Shown: one piece after another, positions 6,636-7,806 of the stretch
Position numbering within the stretch: position 1 is the stretch's first letter
Layout: every line of letters starts with the position of its first letter
Assembly: GCF_002811955.1 (NCBI RefSeq)
Contig: NZ_NPEF01000186.1
Location: 1 to 7,806 of the forward strand
Reading direction: 5' to 3'
Source: Leptospira ellisii
Lineage (GTDB): Bacteria > Spirochaetota > Leptospiria > Leptospirales > Leptospiraceae
Length of the DNA stretch: 7,806 nt
Made by a program: the position numbers and the translations under genes
The notes under the pieces: model-generated
What the model was told of the DNA's origin: nothing
Database searches by the model: none
Seen by the model: only the letters and a program-made list of their open reading frames with translations

Positions 6636-7806
6636 TTATCTTTGAGTTTGCAGTTCCAGACCTGCGTACGAAACCGAAGGAATCGGCGCTTCGATTTCCT
6701 TGGCGAATTCCTCCTTAAACAAGGAACTCCTAAATTCTTTCGGGGATTTGCCCGCAAATTTGATACAAGCCCTTCGAAACGAAGAAGGGGAATTGAATCC
6801 GCTGGCTAAAGCGATTTCCAAAAGATTCATTCCCGGTTTTTGAAGAAACATCCGTTTTGATTCCTCCAACCGATGAAAGTTGAGAAAATCGGTGAAGCTC
6901 GATTTCTTGTAATTGTTCAAATAATACGAAGCCTGGTGAAGGGAAATTCCGAGATAAGCTGCGAAGTCGGATAAACGAAGATCCTCGTCCAGATATTCCC
7001 TGTCTTCCACGAACTTTTCGATTTTGGTTTCGATCCGATCCAGATTCAAACCTTCGATCAGATTTCTCGGAATGTAGGAACTCAAACCGGTTTCCGTTTC
7101 TTCGGCGGAGGAAGTTCCGTCTTCGGTTTCCAAAATTTCCGTCAAAACCGGCTCGGCCGTCTTCTCGGTCCTTTCGATTCTACTCCAAAATTCGGGATGG
7201 TTGTATTCGAGAATGAAAAAATAAACCACAAAAAAAGCGGGAACGATCACGGACCCGATCACCATCGGAGGCGAACCGATCCAGAGGCCGATCGTGTGAC
7301 AGGTGATCGAAATACAAAGCGTGAAATTTTGGATCGGATAGTTGTAGTAAATCCTTCGCATCCGATTCTTACGGATATAACGAAACGAAACGATTCCCGC
7401 GCTCAACTGCATCGTTAGTATGATCGATTTGCCGATATAGGTAATCGTATATAAGTTTTCTATAAACTGGGAAACGCCGTAGACGACGGGAAATCCCAAA
7501 AATCCCCAAAGACAAAGTTTTAGCGGATCCTTTACGAGTCCGAGAAGATGTAAGGCGTACACGGCGGATGTGAGACAAGTGCAGATCGCGAATCCTATAA
7601 AGTATGAAAAGAAAAGTCTTCGTTCTTCGTTTAAAAATCCTCCGCCTTGCGTTACGTAATAAAACGCCTTACCTTGTCCTAAAAAACAAAAGAATATACT
7701 CAGAAGAAAAATGGCGCGTACCAAATTCAAACGATCTTTTTTGGCCTTATACAATCCGGAAACTCCGGTCAAAAGGCTGATTGCGATACTCACAGAGTAA
7801 AAATAT
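6636..7806 (-). CDS. Membrane-embedded AraC-family transcriptional regulator (N-terminus probably cut by window edge)
   Basis: The reading frame is open to the right edge. A GTG at 7791-7793 would give 385 residues but has no ribosome site, and the codons before it are open, so the true start probably lies outside. Numbered from that GTG, about six hydrophobic segments fill residues 1-195 (clear ones near 24-42, 60-84, 92-110, 117-137, 154-172 and 176-196). A Glu/Thr-rich linker (205-240) follows, then an AraC DNA-binding domain (about 252-357). The first helix-turn-helix is near LSDFAAYLGISLHQASYYLN, and the second is LEIALASGFNSPSSFRRACIKFAGKSPKEFR in two adjoining parts (324-355), which closely matches the AraC signature. 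Membrane sensor plus AraC domain suggests a regulator that responds to an envelope or small lipophilic signal. Target genes cannot be read from the sequence. It converges on the MORN lipoprotein gene. Confidence 0.9.
   Translation of the reverse strand, partial: YFYSVSIAISLLTGVSGLYKAKKDRLNLVRAIFLLSIFFCFLGQGKAFYYVTQGGGFLNEERRLFFSYFIGFAICTCLTSAVYALHLLGLVKDPLKLCLWGFLGFPVVYGVSQFIENLYTITYIGKSIILTMQLSAGIVSFRYIRKNRMRRIYYNYPIQNFTLCISITCHTIGLWIGSPPMVIGSVIVPAFFVVYFFILEYNHPEFWSRIERTEKTAEPVLTEILETEDGTSSAEETETGLSSYIPRNLIEGLNLDRIETKIEKFVEDREYLDEDLRLSDFAAYLGISLHQASYYLNNYKKSSFTDFLNFHRLEESKRMFLQKPGMNLLEIALASGFNSPSSFRRACIKFAGKSPKEFRSSLFKEEFAKEIEAPIPSVSYAGLELQTQR

Overview
The window looks like chromosomal DNA from a spirochaete of the genus Leptospira. 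The evidence is the mix of families: a membrane-anchored AraC regulator, a double-GAF SpoIIE phosphatase, and a MORN-repeat lipoprotein with a relaxed spirochaetal lipobox. The intergenic DNA also carries dispersed short elements with a GGAGTTCCC core, which I associate with Leptospira from memory. Base composition looks like the mid-40s percent G+C by eye, higher than L. interrogans, so one of the higher-GC species is more likely. The species is not determined.

Layout. The left edge (1-239, minus) holds the start of a TPR protein that runs out of the window. Diverging from it, a clear sigma70-type promoter (336-364) drives a two-gene plus-strand unit: a small proline-rich protein of unknown function (403-591) and a four-helix membrane protein of the YvlD / phage holin 4_2 family (604-999). 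A cytoplasmic FrnE-like DsbA-family thioredoxin-fold protein (1009-1659, minus) converges on it. A gene-free stretch (1660-2082) follows, with several short repeated palindromes and a strong terminator. Then come a small three-helix membrane protein (2083-2367, minus) and a large GAF-GAF-SpoIIE (RsbU-type) serine/threonine phosphatase (2610-4373, minus). Divergent from the phosphatase is a membrane-anchored calcineurin-like metallophosphoesterase (4525-5724, plus), followed 45 bases later by a MORN-repeat lipoprotein (5770-6399, plus). Two hairpins (6555-6608) separate this pair from a convergent membrane-embedded AraC-type regulator (6636 to the right edge, minus), whose N-terminus is cut by the window.

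How the genes relate. The window is a patchwork of short transcription units, not one pathway. Two genes are signal-transduction proteins: the phosphatase, which probably feeds a partner-switching circuit whose anti-sigma-type partners are not here, and the AraC regulator, which senses through its membrane domain. The metallophosphoesterase and MORN lipoprotein are the most plausible co-transcribed pair and would both act at the cell envelope. I found no rRNA, tRNA, CRISPR array, insertion sequence or phage module. No gene set here clearly forms a new defence or biosynthetic system. The points most worth a second look are the dispersed palindromic repeats, the unexplained small ORF in front of the YvlD-like gene, and the metallophosphoesterase-MORN pair.
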